Notes under the pieces: model-generated
What the model was told of the DNA's origin: nothing
The model's database searches: none
Seen by the model: only the letters and a program-made list of their open reading frames with translations
Assembly (NCBI RefSeq): GCF_014305155.1
Contig: NZ_JACRUK010000014.1
Span: forward strand, 16,246-80,245
Source: Flavobacterium muglaense
GTDB lineage: Bacteria; Bacteroidota; Bacteroidia; Flavobacteriales; Flavobacteriaceae
Reading direction: 5' to 3'
Length of the DNA: 64,000 bases
In this document: positions 35,200-43,948 of the stretch, one piece after another
Layout: every line of letters begins with the position of its first letter
Numbering within the stretch: the stretch's first letter is position 1
Position numbers and translations under genes: made by a program

Positions 35200-36248
35200 A
35201 TTTTACTTTTATAATGTACTATTGATTGTTCTTTTAACACTTGAGCACTTTTCTCTGGTGTAATATCTCGTTGTGATTCTCCCATCATTTCGTAGCCTAC
35301 CATGAATTTTTTTACGGTGGCCGATCGCAATAATGGTGGGTAAAAATGCATGTGAAACTGCCATTCTAGATGCTCTTCCCCGTCTGTTGGTGCTTGATGA
35401 ATCCCTGATGAATACGGAAATGACGTCTCAAAAAGATTATCATACTTGATCGTTAATTGCTTCAAAATAGATGCGAAAGCAGGGACTTCCTCGTTAGTAA
35501 ACTCGGTGATTTTAGTCAAATGACGCTTACTGATAATCATTGTCTCATAAGGCCAAATAGCCCAGAAAGGTACCAAGGCAACAAAATGGTCGTTTTCGAT
35601 CACTATACGTTCATTGAGTTTCAACTCTTCGGCCAAATAGTCCTGCAATAGATTACCTTTGTTTTTGTCAAAGTACGCCTTTAGGTTATTTTGCGTTTTT
35701 TCAACCTCGGTAGGGAGGGAGGATTGCGCCCAAATTTGCCCGTGTGGATGTGGATTACTGCACCCCATTACGCTTCCTTTATTTTCAAAAATTTGGATAT
35801 GATTGATATAATCAACCTTGCCTAAATCTGTATATTCTTTTTGCCAAGTATGAATGATATTTTCAATAGCTTCAACGGGCATTTCTGGCAATGTCAAATT
35901 GTGTTTTGGCGAAAAACAAACCACTTTAGAAATTCCTCTTTCTGGTCTTGACTTAAAAAAAGTATCGTTTTGACTTTCTTCAAATGCGAGTTCCTCTTGC
36001 TTTAAGGCAGCAAAATCATTTTCGAAAACAAAGGCATTTTCATAGTCTGGATTTACTTCCCCATTTGCACGAACATTCCCTGGACATAAATAACAGCTTG
36101 GGTCATAAACAGCTAACTCATCAGATGAAACGGCTTCGTTTTGCCCTTGCCACGGACGTTTAGAACGGTGTGGAGAAACCAAAACCCATTCATTGATTAA
36201 TGGATTATAACGTCTGTGCGGATCTTCGTTGATATCAAAATTTTTCAT
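35196..36248 (-). CDS. galT: Galactose-1-phosphate uridylyltransferase
   Basis: This enzyme transfers UMP from UDP-glucose to galactose-1-phosphate. The HIT-fold protein has the active-site HPH triad at 167-169 (GCSNPHPHGQIWAQ) and a second metal-site stretch FHMHFYPP. Cys53 and Cys56 (YLCPG) are the zinc ligands at the front. I chose the ATG at 36248 (MKNFDINEDPHRR), which begins one base after the galK stop; an upstream ATG inside galK adds 16 unlikely residues. Confidence 0.95.
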   Translation of the reverse strand: MKNFDINEDPHRRYNPLINEWVLVSPHRSKRPWQGQNEAVSSDELAVYDPSCYLCPGNVRANGEVNPDYENAFVFENDFAALKQEELAFEESQNDTFFKSRPERGISKVVCFSPKHNLTLPEMPVEAIENIIHTWQKEYTDLGKVDYINHIQIFENKGSVMGCSNPHPHGQIWAQSSLPTEVEKTQNNLKAYFDKNKGNLLQDYLAEELKLNERIVIENDHFVALVPFWAIWPYETMIISKRHLTKITEFTNEEVPAFASILKQLTIKYDNLFETSFPYSSGIHQAPTDGEEHLEWQFHMHFYPPLLRSATVKKFMVGYEMMGESQRDITPEKSAQVLKEQSIVHYKSKI

Positions 36249-36249
36249 C

Positions 36250-37419
36250 CTAATTGTTTTTATAAAGTGATGTACCGTTTCCGATTTTAACATCATAAAT
36301 TTTTAATTCTATTCCAAAAGCGTCATAATAAAGTGCCGACAGTTTCTTTTTGATACGATCTTCATGCCCTTTTTTTATTAAATTAATGGTGCACCCTCCA
36401 AAACCACCACCCATTAATCTGGAGCCTACTACTGCTTCTTCGGTTTTAAGGGTGTCCACAATCATATCCAGTTCCGTACAGCTCACTTCATATTCAACAG
36501 ATAATCCTTCGTGGGTTTCAAACATTAATTTCCCCAGCGTTTCTATATTTCCATTGTCTAATGCTTCACATGCTAGGATAACCCTATTGATTTCTTTTAC
36601 TACAAAAAGGCTCCTTTTAAAAACGTCAGCCCTCATAATATTTTGCAATCCTATAATATGCTGCTCTGTGCAATCTCTAAAACTAGTTATCCCAGGAAAA
36701 TTGCTTTTTACAATAGCAATCCCTTCTTCACACTGCTCTCTTCTTTCATTATAGGCTGATGTCATTAAGGAATGTTTCACATTCGAATCGAATAAAATCA
36801 AAGAATAATCATTAAAATCAGCATTGTGATATTCATATTCCAATGTTCTGCAATCAATTTTTATGACTTTATTTTCTAAACCCATCACACTAGAAAACTG
36901 ATCCATAATACCGCAATTAATCCCAACCCAATGCTCTGCACTTTGTCCCATTAGAGCAATGTCAATTGGTTTTATATTCAAATTAAATAACTCATTTAAT
37001 CCAAATAGAAAACCACATTCTAGTGCTGCAGAGGATGATAAGCCAGAGCCAACAGGAATATTACTGCTAAACACACAGTTAAATTCTTCAAACTTAAATC
37101 CGCTGGTTTGTAGCTGTTTTATAATTCCTCGCACATAGTTTGTCCAAGTATTATCAGTTAATTCGATTGGATCGTTTAAGTCAATTTCAAATTCATCATT
37201 TAGATCTATGGCAATTATTTTAGATTTATTTGAGTTGTTTTTGTCGAAAGCAAAACAAATAATTTTATCGATTGCAGCGGGTAAAACATAACCATCGTTA
37301 TAGTCAATATGCTCGCCAATAATATTAATCCGTCCCGGAGAAAGTACGATTGTTGCAGCTTTTTCTCCAAATTTTTCTTGAAAAAAACGAGTTGTTTTCT
37401 GTATTAAAATATCATTCAT
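36250..37419 (-). CDS. galK: Galactokinase
   Basis: This enzyme phosphorylates alpha-D-galactose at C1. It is a GHMP kinase of 389 residues with the galactokinase signature PGRINIIGEHIDYNDG near the N-terminus, the ATP loop PVGSGLSSSAALE and the C-terminal MGGGFGGCTINL. It follows galM by 72 bp and is joined almost directly to galT. Its role here is to trap galactose released by the GH42 enzyme or brought in by the symporter. Confidence 0.95.
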   Translation of the reverse strand: MNDILIQKTTRFFQEKFGEKAATIVLSPGRINIIGEHIDYNDGYVLPAAIDKIICFAFDKNNSNKSKIIAIDLNDEFEIDLNDPIELTDNTWTNYVRGIIKQLQTSGFKFEEFNCVFSSNIPVGSGLSSSAALECGFLFGLNELFNLNIKPIDIALMGQSAEHWVGINCGIMDQFSSVMGLENKVIKIDCRTLEYEYHNADFNDYSLILFDSNVKHSLMTSAYNERREQCEEGIAIVKSNFPGITSFRDCTEQHIIGLQNIMRADVFKRSLFVVKEINRVILACEALDNGNIETLGKLMFETHEGLSVEYEVSCTELDMIVDTLKTEEAVVGSRLMGGGFGGCTINLIKKGHEDRIKKKLSALYYDAFGIELKIYDVKIGNGTSLYKNN

Positions 37420-37491
37420 TGTTAGAATATTATGTTAGTTCCTTTTTTGAAATCACGAAACTTACTGTGGTTTTTATATGTTTTATTTCTA

Positions 37492-38544
37492 TTAGAAAGA
37501 TTGAAATTTATAGATTGATTTATGTTGATAGGTCTCGTTCTTTCGTAATATCGCAGAGGGAAAGTGTGGATGATTTGGTGCGTCTGGAAAGTTTTGTGTT
37601 TCAAAGCATATTCCGCTTAGTGAATGATAATCACAATTTGCTTTGCCCTTAATTTGATTCAAACAATTACCACCAACATAAATATGAACAGCAGGTTGAT
37701 TAGTGTAAACTGTCATTTTTAGTTTATTGTTTTTGCTAAAAAGTGAGGCTGCATATTCATTCGTCTTTTCTATTACAAAGGTGTTGTCTATAAGAGCTGG
37801 GCATTGCTTCGGATTAGTAAAATCGAAGACACTACCAGCTGTATTTAAAATGGTACCAGTGGGAATACTTTCAATTGTTGTTTCAAGCATTTTTTCGGAA
37901 TTGATAATCAATTCTTGTCCTGTCAACGATGCCTGATGTCCATCCAAATTAAAATAACTGTGATGTGTTAAGTTTACAATAGTATCTGCAGTAGTTGTGG
38001 CTTTGTATGCTATGATCAGTTCATTTTTCTCACTAAGGGTGTAGGTTAAAGATACTGATAGTTCACCAGGGTAATGCTCATCGCCATCAGGGCTCACATA
38101 ATTAAGGGTAATAGATGAATTTTCGCCTTCGGTTATCTTAACTACTTCCCAGACCTTTTGACTGAAGTTATGATTTCCTCCATGAAGGGAATGATTGTTA
38201 TTGTTTTTATATAATGAAACTGCAGTCCCATTGAGGTTAAAAACGCCATTACTGATTCGTCCCGCATAGCGCCCCACTGTTGCTCCAAAATAAGGAGCTC
38301 CATCTAGTTGAAAAGATTTCATATATGACTCTAAAGTATCAAACCCCAAAACAACGTCAACTGTTTGATTATTTTTTAACGGTATATTTAACGAAGTTAC
38401 CGTTGCTCCAAAATTGGTCAATTGCAATCGCATTCCGTTTTTATTTGTTAATTCGTACAAATGCACAACTTCGTTATTTGATGTATTTCCAAATAATTTC
38501 TTTGTGGTTTTAAGATCTAAATGTGATATCTGTTTTATTTTCAT
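37492..38544 (-). CDS. galM: Aldose 1-epimerase (galactose mutarotase)
   Basis: This enzyme interconverts beta- and alpha-galactose, supplying the alpha form used by galactokinase. It is a beta-sandwich fold of about 350 residues. The catalytic His is in NLTHHSYFNL, the Glu is in the C-terminal GICFETQNFPDAPNH, and GGNHNFSQKVW carries another conserved His. I chose the ATG at 38544 (MKIKQISHL), dropping nine upstream residues. It is the first gene of the gal operon and is divergent from the GntR regulator. GH42 yields beta-galactose first, so a mutarotase is a fitting partner. Confidence 0.93.
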   Translation of the reverse strand: MKIKQISHLDLKTTKKLFGNTSNNEVVHLYELTNKNGMRLQLTNFGATVTSLNIPLKNNQTVDVVLGFDTLESYMKSFQLDGAPYFGATVGRYAGRISNGVFNLNGTAVSLYKNNNNHSLHGGNHNFSQKVWEVVKITEGENSSITLNYVSPDGDEHYPGELSVSLTYTLSEKNELIIAYKATTTADTIVNLTHHSYFNLDGHQASLTGQELIINSEKMLETTIESIPTGTILNTAGSVFDFTNPKQCPALIDNTFVIEKTNEYAASLFSKNNKLKMTVYTNQPAVHIYVGGNCLNQIKGKANCDYHSLSGICFETQNFPDAPNHPHFPSAILRKNETYQHKSIYKFQSF

Positions 38545-38598
38545 TGTTTTTTTATGAAAAATGAATTTCAAAAGTATTTTATTTTAGAGACATATCAT

Positions 38599-38614
38599 AC
38601 CAGCACCTACCGGT
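38599..38614. promoter_or_regulatory. Candidate operator between galM and the GntR regulator
   Basis: The 100-bp divergent intergenic region contains the imperfect dyad ACCAGCACCTACCGGT, GC-rich against an AT-rich background. It is the best candidate for the site where the GntR regulator controls both itself and the gal operon. Confidence 0.4.
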
Positions 38615-38644
38615 TTTATTGTATATTGCAAAAAAAAAGGTTAG

Positions 38645-39643
38645 ATGAAGGCAATCTCAATTCAAAATAATGTTGGAATACCCAAATACAAGCAAATTAT
38701 AGCATCAATTGAAAAGACGATTGAGAATGGGATGTTAAAAAAAGATGGAAAGTTACCTTCTGTAAACAAAGTATGTTTAGAATTTTCTCTTTCGAGAGAT
38801 ACTGTTTTTCAGGCTTATGATGAGCTAAAAAAACGGGGTGTTATCTACGCTATACCAGGTAAGGGCTACTATGTTAAAAGCACTTCAATCACTATTAAAC
38901 AAAGGATATTTTTACTATTTGACGAACTAAATATTTTTAAAGAAGATATTTATAATTCGTTTTTGGAAAGTATTGGAAGTAATGTGCAAGTGGATATCTT
39001 TTTCCATCATTTTAATGTTCAGGTTTTTAAAAAATTGATTAACGATAGTAATGGGAATTATACCAAATACATTATCATGCCAACTAATTTAAAGGAAGCT
39101 GCTGCTATTATAAAAACCCTACCAGTTAATGAAGTTTATATTTTAGATCAAACCAATGCCGCATTGAAATCCTATCCTGCCATTTATCAAAATCACTTTA
39201 AAGACATCTACAATGGCTTGCTGAAAGGGAAATCTAAATTGAACAAATACCAAAAGTTAATTTTGATATTTCCTGGATTTAGAGAACCGATAGGTATGAA
39301 AACAGGATTTGAAAAATTCTGCGAAGATTTCTTATTTAGTTTTGAGATCATATCGGAGTTTAAAAATAGAGAAATTAAAAAAGGGGAAGTATATATAATT
39401 CCAAGTGATCGAGATCTTGTCCGAGTTATTGAAACTTCTAAATTTAAAAATTTAAAATTAGGCTTAGATTTTGGGATAATATCATATAATGAAACTCCGC
39501 TTAAGAAAATAGTAGAAAACGGTATAACGACTATTTCAACTAATTTTGATGCTATGGGTAAAACTTTAGCGCAAATGATTCTCGAAGGTAAAAAAGAACA
39601 AATTGAGAATAAAAGTGCTTTGATTATTCGTAATTCTTTGTAG
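38645..39643 (+). CDS. GntR-family regulator with sugar-binding-type domain
   Basis: This 332-residue protein has an N-terminal winged helix of the GntR type: YKQIIASIEKTI, GKLPSVNKVCLEFSLSRDTVFQAYDEL, then KRGVIYAIPGKGYYV at about 15-80. Residues about 85-332 resemble a periplasmic-binding-protein fold as in LacI-type regulators (LGLDFGIISYNETPL near 275). It is divergently transcribed from galM with about 100 bp between starts, so it most likely controls the gal operon in response to galactose or a derivative. Ligand and sign of control are not visible. Confidence 0.87.
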   Translation: MKAISIQNNVGIPKYKQIIASIEKTIENGMLKKDGKLPSVNKVCLEFSLSRDTVFQAYDELKKRGVIYAIPGKGYYVKSTSITIKQRIFLLFDELNIFKEDIYNSFLESIGSNVQVDIFFHHFNVQVFKKLINDSNGNYTKYIIMPTNLKEAAAIIKTLPVNEVYILDQTNAALKSYPAIYQNHFKDIYNGLLKGKSKLNKYQKLILIFPGFREPIGMKTGFEKFCEDFLFSFEIISEFKNREIKKGEVYIIPSDRDLVRVIETSKFKNLKLGLDFGIISYNETPLKKIVENGITTISTNFDAMGKTLAQMILEGKKEQIENKSALIIRNSL

Positions 39644-39675
39644 TAATTTAAATAGTTACTGTTCAATTCTCTATC

Positions 39676-39841
39676 GTATTCAAAACTAAATGCTTTTTTT
39701 TTCAATGGCTTGTACATATAAGATACTTATTAGTTTAGATTTTTGTATTTCTTGCCAATTGGTATAAATGTAGTTGTTTGTATTACTATGTAAGATGGTT
39801 CGTGTATTTAATAATAGATAATTTTGATTTGTTTAGAGCAA
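39676..39841 (-). pseudogene. Degenerate fragment of a hipA gene 5' end
   Basis: This stretch aligns base by base with the first 120 bp and immediate upstream region of the intact hipA gene (47591 to about 47755). Shared blocks include GTATTCAAAACTAAATGCTT and ATTTCTTGCCAAT. It has many substitutions and a disrupted reading frame. No rest of the gene follows; the GntR regulator's stop is 33 bp away. It is a relic of a hipBA copy lost or left at the edge of the mobile element. Confidence 0.7.
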
Positions 39842-41090
39842 TCACTACAGTAGTATTAAAATTTACTTTGTAATAATTTCACTACGATAAAGTAGTTTTT
39901 AATGTTGAGTTATACTTTCTAGAATAATAATAGGTTATTTTATTATTTTGGATTTCGAAGTAAATAAAAAAACATTCGAACAAACAATTATGGGGTTTGA
40001 TATTCAAATAATTCTAAAACTTTCTCTAAATAGTATTTGTTGATAAATTTCTTTTTATAGATTTGCTGAATGTTTTGCCCCCTATAAAACAAGAGAGTTA
40101 TTGTAAAGTCCAATTCTATCATTTTGACAAATATAGGAAGTATGTTTTAAAGTAAGTGGCAATTGACTCGTTTATAAAATCATAAGAGTTAATCAAAAAA
40201 TTATGAATGTAGGTACACTGGAGTAAATTCACATATTGTAGACTATCATATAATTATAAAAAAAGAAGTTTTCCAAAGTGCTTATTATATAACTTTTTAA
40301 GAAATTAAGTTAGTGCTAAAAAGTTATGTTATTTTCGATACAATACTTGACTACGTGTACTTTTAGGATGCATCACCCCAATTCCTTTGCGGCTTATTGT
40401 GCCAGTAAGGGTTGGTCTATTTTTTATATTACTCCATGGATTGTTCATCAAAGCATCATTTTTTGATTATATAATAGTATTTTGGTTATGCATTAATAGC
40501 TAAGTTTCCTTTAATAAGATGTTCTCCTTCTTCAATTTTTTTAAATGTCGATATAAAGGTTATATTTCCAGCAAATGGACTTATAGCAAAAAGCGGCTCT
40601 TTTTAATGGTTTCATTTGGATGTATGTAGTAATATATAACAGCAATTTGATCCAAAGAAACTTCTTAGTGTAAGTTTGAAATGACGGCAGACAATCGCTT
40701 AAATTTATTGCCATTATAAATGGAAAAGAGCGCAAAAACTCGTATGGATTTTACTCCAAAACTTAATTTTGATAATTCAACTCAGGCTGTGTCTGAGAAT
40801 AATCGAATCAATAGAAGAATGTATATTCTTAAATTGTAATGTTATTTTTAGGAATTTACTCGTTGTTGAAGGAATTCTGGATTATCAAAAGGGAAGCTTG
40901 CAGTTATTTTAGAATTCGATCATCAATTAACGTTTACGTAATGATTTGGAGGGGGCGCTATTTTGTTATTATAATATTGTCTTTATGTTAAGTTTTGTGT
41001 TTTATCGTAATTGTAGTCTTTTTAGTTGTTAAATTCATATTTAATTAAATACCTTATTATCAGTGTTTTATGTTATTAAATTAACTAAAT
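39842..41090. other. Gene-poor decayed region left of the conjugative element
   Basis: About 1.25 kb without a supportable gene. It holds the second copy of the 31-bp repeat at 40069-40099. Short coding-like runs on the minus strand (for example around 40336-40470, reading NPWSNIKNRPTLTGTISRKG) are unrecognised and lack a full frame. It looks like degraded accessory DNA at the left boundary of the element; the exact attachment site is not found. Confidence 0.45.
40069..40099 (+). repeat. 31-bp dispersed repeat, copy B
   Basis: It matches 4945-4975 at 29 of 31 positions. The core is GTTTTGCCCCCTATAAAAC, with short inverted ends GTTTT / AAAAC. Both copies lie in intergenic DNA at the fringes of mobile regions. 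Confidence 0.6.
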
Positions 41091-41936
41091 ATGAAAAAAA
41101 AATTAAGTAATGTCCTTGAAGAAGTAGATAAATATGAGCGGGAGTTAAGTACAAAAGGTAATAATGTGATAGAGGAATCTTGTAAGTTAACTACTTATTT
41201 ACGAGAGTTGTTAGTTGAGTTGAAAGATAATATAGTAAGAGAAGGTTTTGAAGATGAAGCTGAAGAAATCAATTTTTTTAAAAATATCAAACCGCAGATA
41301 CTAGGGAAATTAATCTTTTATAATAAAGTATTTAGAATTGAGACGTCGTGTCCAGTTTACAATGGAAAAATGTACGAAGCCTATTTTACTAATGAACTAG
41401 AGGAGTTGAAGCAGGAATTTAGTGAACATATTCGTAATTCAGATTTTTATAGATACTATCGGTCGGGTAGGACTGATCTTGATTGTGAGTACTGCATGCT
41501 AGGAAAAATAAATTATGCAATGGGACTTAACAGTTTTGTTTTTGAAGTTGACTCCAACCACTCAACCTATTATGATTACAAAGTAGCTCGAATTATCGCA
41601 AATGAACTGTTATACACTTACCTTCTTTCAAAAACAGATACGAATCATAATTCTGACCAAACACTACAAAATTCAGAATCGGTTAAAGAATTGATTTGGA
41701 CTGACTCAAAAAATGCACTGATAGAATTAATACATGCGCTCTATGCTGTAGGAGCTATTTCGCACGGAAAAGTTGGTATTCGTAAAATCAATTTAGCTTT
41801 TTTTATTTTATTCAAAATTCATTTAGGTGATATTCATCACGCGTTCCACCGGATGAAAGATAGAACAGGTTCTAGAACAGCATTCATCGATCAGCTAAAA
41901 GTATCACTTGAAGAGTATATGAATAAAAATTTATAA
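41091..41936 (+). CDS. rteC: RteC-type regulator of conjugative transfer
   Basis: This 281-residue helical protein is related to RteC, which in Bacteroides conjugative transposons switches on excision genes. Family-like stretches are NFFKNIKPQILGKLIFYNKVFRIE, FYRYYRSGRTDLDCEYC near 120-140, and a C-terminal SKNALIELIHALYAVGAISHGKVGIRKI region. It is the first gene of the element in the window and is followed by its own terminator. No RteA/RteB two-component pair is seen beside it. Confidence 0.85.
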   Translation: MKKKLSNVLEEVDKYERELSTKGNNVIEESCKLTTYLRELLVELKDNIVREGFEDEAEEINFFKNIKPQILGKLIFYNKVFRIETSCPVYNGKMYEAYFTNELEELKQEFSEHIRNSDFYRYYRSGRTDLDCEYCMLGKINYAMGLNSFVFEVDSNHSTYYDYKVARIIANELLYTYLLSKTDTNHNSDQTLQNSESVKELIWTDSKNALIELIHALYAVGAISHGKVGIRKINLAFFILFKIHLGDIHHAFHRMKDRTGSRTAFIDQLKVSLEEYMNKNL

Positions 41937-41954
41937 CTCTTTTGATTCATTAGT

Positions 41955-41984
41955 AAAACAGCGTTTCTCTACGCTGTTTTTTTT
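41955..41984 (+). terminator. Terminator of rteC
   Basis: A hairpin, AACAGCG / CGCTGTT around TTTCTCTA, is followed by eight T. It begins 19 bp after the rteC stop. Confidence 0.8.
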
Positions 41985-42204
41985 GCCCATAATTACCAAT
42001 TGGTAAGAAGGTATTCCATTTATCATTGAATGCTGCATGTCCTTTAAATTCTGACTTGTAGATAACATCGCTTGCTATCGTGTTATTAATTGAATTATTA
42101 AAAAATTGGTTTTCAATTGGTTGGTATTGGCTGAATTATACTAAAATCATTTACAAATTTGCAGTAGATCAGTAAGTAAGTGTACAATTTTAAAATAAAC
42201 CGAT

Positions 42205-42543
42205 ATGAATATTGATAGGATGGAATTTATAAGTTGGATGGAGCGAATCATGGATCGATTTGATTTAATGAATGATCAAATTAATGATGTTCAAAAAAGC
42301 AGAAACAATATTGATGGAGAAGAATTGCTGGACAATCAAGATCTACTTCAAATGTTGAAAATTAGTAATCGGTCTTTACAGCGCTATAGATCCTCAGGCA
42401 AACTTGCTTACTATACAATTAGTGGCAAAATCTATTATAAATTATCAGATGTGCATCAATTTATACGAGATAGTTTTAATGCTCCCTTTGAAAGGTGTAA
42501 GGACAATTTAAGAAATAGTATTCCTATAGATGCCAAGGCGTAA
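42205..42543 (+). CDS. Helix-turn-helix (excisionase-like) protein
   Basis: This small DNA-binding protein has 112 residues. The stretch DNQDLLQMLKISNRSLQRYRSSGKLAYYTISGKIYYKLSDV at about 43-85 is the MerR/excisionase-type winged helix found beside RteC genes in Bacteroidota elements. It may act as a recombination directionality factor or as a local transcription regulator. The fold is clear; the function is inferred from position 269 bp after rteC. Confidence 0.8.
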   Translation: MNIDRMEFISWMERIMDRFDLMNDQINDVQKSRNNIDGEELLDNQDLLQMLKISNRSLQRYRSSGKLAYYTISGKIYYKLSDVHQFIRDSFNAPFERCKDNLRNSIPIDAKA

Positions 42544-42599
42544 CACTCTATTTTATATCTAGTTACTTTCGAATAAATTAATTTTTAAATGGAAAAGTT

Positions 42600-42812
42600 A
42601 TGAAAGGAGATGTAAACAATAATTTGAACAAAGAAGGTAGTTTTTCGAAAATAGTAAAAACCGAACTGGCCAAAACCGAATCTAGAGAAAAGACGAAAGC
42701 AGACTCAGCTAAACTTGCAGCGGATGTATCTGAAATTGAAGTGAAACACTTTAAACGTGTAGATAAACAAGGTGATTTATTCTCAGATTTTTTTTCAGAT
42801 TTTAAGAAGTAA
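42600..42812 (+). CDS. Small conserved-type hypothetical protein of the element
   Basis: This is a 70-residue, highly charged protein without a recognised domain; its second half has VKHFKRVDKQGDLF. It lies in the same direction between the excisionase-like gene and the DUF3945 gene, 56 and 77 bp from them. A small gene at this place is common in related elements. Function unknown. Confidence 0.5.
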   Translation: MKGDVNNNLNKEGSFSKIVKTELAKTESREKTKADSAKLAADVSEIEVKHFKRVDKQGDLFSDFFSDFKK

Positions 42813-42889
42813 TTCTGGTTACTAAATCCATCTAAACAGCCTATTAAGCAGTTAAAAATTATATTATCAACTATTAAAAATTAAGAATT

Positions 42890-43927
42890 ATGGAAGCAAC
42901 ACAGAACACAACAGAAGCGGGAGAAAACCGTTACAAATTAGAACAAATCGATTGGAAATCAATGTCTAATCTTGGTTTGTCTAAAGAACGACTTGAAAAA
43001 ATGAATATCCTTGAGCCTTTACTAAAAGGCTACAAAACAAATGAACTGGTTCCAGTCACTCTTGATTTAGGGACTTCAATCGCTAAAATGGATGCTAGGC
43101 TTTCACTGCAAGCAAAAGAAGACGGGCAAGTAGTATTGGCAATTCACGGAATTCGAAAAGAACCTCAACTGCATTTTAAATTCTTTGGTCATGAATTTAC
43201 AAAAGAAGACAAAGATAATTTGCTTAAAAATGGAAATATGGGTCGAGTCGTTGATTTGACAAATCCCAAAACAGGCGAGACAATTCCATCAATTATAAGC
43301 ATTGACAAATTGACTAATGAGCTCATTGCGCTACGTACAACACTCATTAAAATTCCAGACGAAATCAAGGGAATTAAGCTTGATGATCAACAGAAAACTA
43401 TATTATCGGAAGGTAAGCCTTTGTATTTAGAAGGTATGATTTCTAAAAAGGGAGAGCCATTTAATGCTTCAGTACAGTTTAATGCAGACAAGCGATATGT
43501 TGAGTTTTTGTTCGATAGAGGAAATAGCAATAAGCAAACAGAAAAGCAAGGTATTGAAGCTCCAAAAGCTTTTCGAGGAAAAGAATTGGATACTGCGCAA
43601 TTCGAAAAATTTAAGGAAGGGCAGACAGTTTATGTAAGTGGTTTGCTTGACAAGAAAGGCAAAGAATACCAAGGCTACATCACATTCGATAAAGATACAG
43701 GGAAAACAGGTTTTTCTTTTGACAATCCCAATAAACTAAAAGAGAAAGCACAACCAAAAGAGGAAAGTAAAACACAAGTTGCTGTAAATTCTGAAGGAAA
43801 AACTAACGAGGCTACTAAAAATAGTAAAGAGCCTCTGAAAAGCAAAAAGACTAGTCCTGAGACTGAAAAGCAAAAAGAACTGCAGGAGAAACCCAAAGAA
43901 ACCAAATCAAAAGGGCGAAAAATGTAA
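42890..43927 (+). CDS. DUF4099/DUF3945 protein of conjugative elements
   Basis: The 345 residues have an N-terminal DUF4099-like part (IDWKSMSNLGLSKERLEKMN at about 21-40) and two copies of a short beta repeat: GKPLYLEGMISKKGEPFNAS at about 185 and GQTVYVSGLLDKKGKEYQGY at about 244. The C-terminal 60 residues are lysine- and glutamate-rich and disordered. The repeat recurs at the end of the neighbouring TopB. The protein is typical of Bacteroidota ICEs and sits 21 bp before topB; a role with the topoisomerase in DNA processing is likely but unproven. Confidence 0.78.
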   Translation: MEATQNTTEAGENRYKLEQIDWKSMSNLGLSKERLEKMNILEPLLKGYKTNELVPVTLDLGTSIAKMDARLSLQAKEDGQVVLAIHGIRKEPQLHFKFFGHEFTKEDKDNLLKNGNMGRVVDLTNPKTGETIPSIISIDKLTNELIALRTTLIKIPDEIKGIKLDDQQKTILSEGKPLYLEGMISKKGEPFNASVQFNADKRYVEFLFDRGNSNKQTEKQGIEAPKAFRGKELDTAQFEKFKEGQTVYVSGLLDKKGKEYQGYITFDKDTGKTGFSFDNPNKLKEKAQPKEESKTQVAVNSEGKTNEATKNSKEPLKSKKTSPETEKQKELQEKPKETKSKGRKM

Positions 43928-43948
43928 TTACGCTAAAGACTTGTTCAC

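Noticed and set aside
40541..40735. Minus-strand open frame of 64 codons in the decayed region
   Set aside because: No recognisable protein sequence and no start signal; it lies among broken frames and is best seen as decayed DNA.
42000..42130. Minus-strand coding-like run (SEFKGHAAFNDKWNTF) between rteC and the excisionase-like gene
   Set aside because: It has no start or full frame, and the family could not be recognised; too short to call even a pseudogene with confidence.
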